Of a stretch of DNA of 25,410 nucleotides, positions 23,848 through 25,410 are shown piece after piece (position 1 is the first letter of the stretch; each line of letters starts with the position of its first letter). Both the position numbers and the translations under genes were made by a program. Source of the DNA: an uncultured Oscillospiraceae bacterium (GTDB lineage Bacteria; Bacillota; Clostridia; Oscillospirales; Acutalibacteraceae); NCBI GenBank assembly GCA_900540305.1, contig UQFL01000026.1, forward strand, positions 1-25,410, in the 5' to 3' direction. The notes beneath the pieces were generated by a model. The model saw only the letters and a program-made list of their open reading frames with translations, had not been told where the DNA came from and did not search any database.

Positions 23848-24516
23848 ATGAGAATGAGAAGAAAAAAAAACCTTGAAGAAAGGCTTGAAAAATGCGGCGG
23901 CTATCTTATTGACTGCGAGATGGACGACCTTGATTACCGCAACGCAAGAAATGAAAATCACATTGTAGATTTTAAATCTATTTTTAAAAATAACAACCCG
24001 ACAGTACTTGAAATAGGCTGCGGCAAGGGCACTTTTGCAAGCACGCTTGCTAAACAGAACCCGAACATAAATGTTATAGCGGTTGAAAAAGTTGCCAATG
24101 TTATAGTTGCGGCTTGCGAAATGGCAGCGGAGCAGGGGCTTCAAAATATACGCTTTATGAGGGGCGACGCAGAATACCTGCCGAGCTACATAAAGGAAAA
24201 AAGCATTGAAACAATTTATCTCAATTTCAGCTGCCCGTACCCGAAAGCGAGATACGCAAAGCACAGACTTACCCACTCCCGCTTTCTTGAAATTTACAAA
24301 ACTCTGCTTGCAGACGGCGGAGCAATTTTTCAGAAAACGGACAATATGCACTTTTTTGAATTTTCGATTGAGAGCTTTTCGCAAAGCGGTTTCAAACTTT
24401 CAAACATAAACCTTGATTTACACAACAGCGATTTTGAGGGCAACATCGTTACGGAATACGAAAGCAAATTTTCACAGCAGGGCTTTCCCATCTACCGCCT
24501 TGAAGCAAGGCTTTGA
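23848..24516 (+). CDS. trmB: tRNA (guanine-N7-)-methyltransferase TrmB, variant motif
   Basis: 222 residues, the usual length. TrmB makes m7G46 in tRNA from SAM. The Rossmann SAM-binding motif is LEIGCGKGTF (54-63), with the acidic VE at 79-80 closing the pocket. The MRGDAEYL region (104-111) is conserved. The substrate motif normally reads FSDPWPKKRHxKRRL; here it is FSCPYPKARYAKHRL (127-141), with Cys129 in place of Asp and Tyr in place of Trp. The C-terminal part follows the family (QKTDNMHFFEFS, then TEYESKFSQQGFPIYRLEARL). The variant may be a lineage subtype or may alter activity. It is last in the nadA-mnmA-trmB unit. Confidence 0.9.
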   Translation: MRMRRKKNLEERLEKCGGYLIDCEMDDLDYRNARNENHIVDFKSIFKNNNPTVLEIGCGKGTFASTLAKQNPNINVIAVEKVANVIVAACEMAAEQGLQNIRFMRGDAEYLPSYIKEKSIETIYLNFSCPYPKARYAKHRLTHSRFLEIYKTLLADGGAIFQKTDNMHFFEFSIESFSQSGFKLSNINLDLHNSDFEGNIVTEYESKFSQQGFPIYRLEARL

Positions 24517-24580
24517 TATACGACAATATTTTAAGTTTGATAGCCCTGAAAAGAAAAGATGTTAATAATAGGTATTAATA

Positions 24581-24979
24581 ATGAAAAATAAAAAATTAAT
24601 CTTGATAAGTGTAATAGCAGTAATAGTTATACTTACTGCATCCTTTTTTGTTGGAACCGGATTTATTGAACGCACAGATGTGATTTTAACAGATTATTCT
24701 GTTTCAGAAGACGGAACTCAAATCACTCTGAATGCATCGGTCTCATCCTCTATGGGGTATATCAGAGGATTTAAAAATAATGGCGGCGGTGTGAAATCAC
24801 ACTATCTGACTTTTTATTCAACTTTTGGCGGACTTAACAGCAAGCTTGGAGCTAAAAATGAATTTGTGTTAGAAGTCAATGAAGACGATAGCGAGATTTA
24901 CTTTAACCGTGCCGGCGGCGGATACGAACTTGTTTTGCAAAAGAATACAGAAACAGGTGAATGGGAGAAAACGCCTTGA
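24581..24979 (+). CDS. Small exported or membrane-anchored protein, function unknown
   Basis: 132 residues. An N-terminal helix (about 5-25, LILISVIAVIVILTASFFVG) without a lipobox suggests a signal anchor or signal peptide. The rest is beta-rich and carries GGGVKSHYLTFYSTFGGLNSKLGAKNEF-like sequence (about 68-95), EIYFNRAGGGYELVL and a TGEWEKTP end. I recognise this as a pattern seen in small uncharacterised Firmicute proteins, without a known role. The ribosome binding site is weak (AGG about 10 nt upstream). The 64-nt gap after trmB shows no terminator, so read-through from trmB is possible. A strong terminator follows. Confidence 0.78.
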   Translation: MKNKKLILISVIAVIVILTASFFVGTGFIERTDVILTDYSVSEDGTQITLNASVSSSMGYIRGFKNNGGGVKSHYLTFYSTFGGLNSKLGAKNEFVLEVNEDDSEIYFNRAGGGYELVLQKNTETGEWEKTP

Positions 24980-25020
24980 ATTTACAAATCAATACTAAGG
25001 GCTGATACAGTCAATATAAA

Positions 25021-25064
25021 AACGCTCGTTTGGAAATTATTTTTCCGAACGGGCGTTATTTTTT
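25021..25064 (+). terminator. Strong intrinsic terminator
   Basis: AACGCTCGTTTGGAA (25021-25035) pairs with TTCCGAACGGGCGTT (25043-25057) over 15 bp including two G-T pairs. One more A-T pair closes a short loop. ATTTTTTG follows. Confidence 0.92.
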
Positions 25065-25276
25065 GCAGATAATATTTTAATGGCAAATCAGGATAAAAAG
25101 CACCATATTTTTGAAAAAATGCCCGAAAAGCTTGATTTTAAGGCATTTGTAAACCAAAGTTGCGGCGAAAAATCGGCTTTGTAAAGCAGAGTTTGTAGCA
25201 TTTGGAGCCGATTTGGTGTTTAATGCAGTTGTAAGGCAAGGGAAAACCGAAACCCGAAAATAACAACAGAAAAACA
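25065..25276. other. Gene-free leader-like stretch with nested inverted repeats
   Basis: Between the terminator and the microprotein, nested inverted repeats are visible: GCATT (25143-25147)/AATGC (25222-25226), ACCAAA (25153-25158)/TTTGGT (25212-25217) and AAATCGGCT (25170-25178)/AGCCGATTT (25206-25214), the last two sharing three T residues. A TTTGTA-type word recurs three times (25146, 25178, 25192), with a related GTTGTAAGGCA at 25228. A 34-codon frame from ATG 25080 and a 66-codon minus-strand frame (25077-25277) lack ribosome binding sites. It may be a structured leader or a dispersed repeat. Confidence 0.45.
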
Positions 25277-25292
25277 AAAGGAGATAATGATT

Positions 25293-25370
25293 ATGAAATA
25301 TTTAAGAGCTATTGCAGTATTGATGTTTTACCCGTTTTTCATCAAAAGAAACGAATTTAAAAACAAATAA
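25293..25370 (+). CDS. 25-residue hydrophobic, basic microprotein
   Basis: The frame reads MKYLRAIAVLMFYPFF, then a polar basic end IKRNEFKNK and TAA. AAAGGAG lies 9 nt before this ATG (another in-frame ATG at 25287 is only 3 nt away). The strong binding site at a good distance is the main support for coding. The short hydrophobic core (about residues 4-17) with Lys/Arg on both sides could insert in or lie on the membrane. No family is recognised. It ends 40 nt from the contig edge and no downstream gene is visible. It might also be a leader peptide of a gene beyond the window. Confidence 0.55.
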   Translation: MKYLRAIAVLMFYPFFIKRNEFKNK

Positions 25371-25410
25371 AATTAAATTATTAATAATTGAAAACAATTT
25401 AAATTTACGG

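Noticed and set aside
25080..25184. 34-codon plus frame starting at 25080
   Set aside because: No ribosome binding site, and it ends inside the inverted-repeat stretch. Coding is not supported beyond being open.
25077..25277. 66-residue minus-strand frame at the right end
   Set aside because: It lies antisense over the inverted-repeat stretch, has no ribosome binding site and shows no recognisable family. The Cys/Phe-rich start is low-complexity-like.

Overview
The window looks like one end of a metagenomic or isolate contig from a spore-forming, anaerobic Clostridia-type Firmicute, probably a gut Oscillospirales/Ruminococcaceae relative. This is inferred from the DnaD plus DnaC/DnaI-type helicase loader pair, a SleB-like cortex-lytic enzyme, a DUF951 protein, short paired CHR transporters, a NimA-like flavoprotein and intrinsic U-tract terminators. 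The first 50 bases are not genomic: they are an Illumina Nextera i7 adapter with an 8-base index, so the first gene (PduL-type phosphotransacylase) is truncated and its apparent N-terminus is adapter.

Layout. 51-663: 3' part of a pduL-like gene and its terminator. 664-4494 (minus): promoter, dnaD, dnaC-like loader, then a large membrane-anchored protein of unknown function that seems to start at CTG. 4528-4680: tRNA-Gly(GCC) with a near-perfect promoter and its own terminator. 4730-7603: a YfhO-family polytopic membrane protein. 7657-8571 (minus): a three-domain S1-like RNA-binding protein. 8652-13768 (plus): a tight operon of DUF951, murI, prfA, a tsaC-coaE fusion and an M18 aminopeptidase, in which every junction overlaps. 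13833-17642 (minus): a six-gene unit of two CHR transporter halves, a lipoprotein, a GNAT acetyltransferase, a NimA-like protein and an Fe-S Old Yellow Enzyme. 17651-18686 (minus): a SleB-like cell-wall hydrolase with a small membrane protein directly upstream. 18687-19104: a gene-free divergent region with an array of TGTTGAAAA-like repeats. 19105-21650 (plus): OGG1-type glycosylase, rsmE and cysK. 21835-24516 (plus): nadA, mnmA and trmB. 24581-25370: a small secreted or membrane-anchored protein, a strong terminator, a gene-free stretch with long inverted repeats, and a 25-residue hydrophobic ORF with a strong ribosome binding site.

Most genes are housekeeping: replication initiation, translation termination, tRNA/rRNA modification, CoA and NAD synthesis, DNA repair and cell wall. 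There is no CRISPR array, transposase, integrase or phage gene. The least ordinary items are the TsaC-CoaE fusion, the repeat array at 18855-18986, two related hairpin terminators whose distal stems differ in sequence but still pair, the leader plus microprotein at the right end, a TrmB with Cys where the DPW-type motif normally has Asp, and the CTG-started gene. None is shown here to be a new system. They are the places most worth checking.
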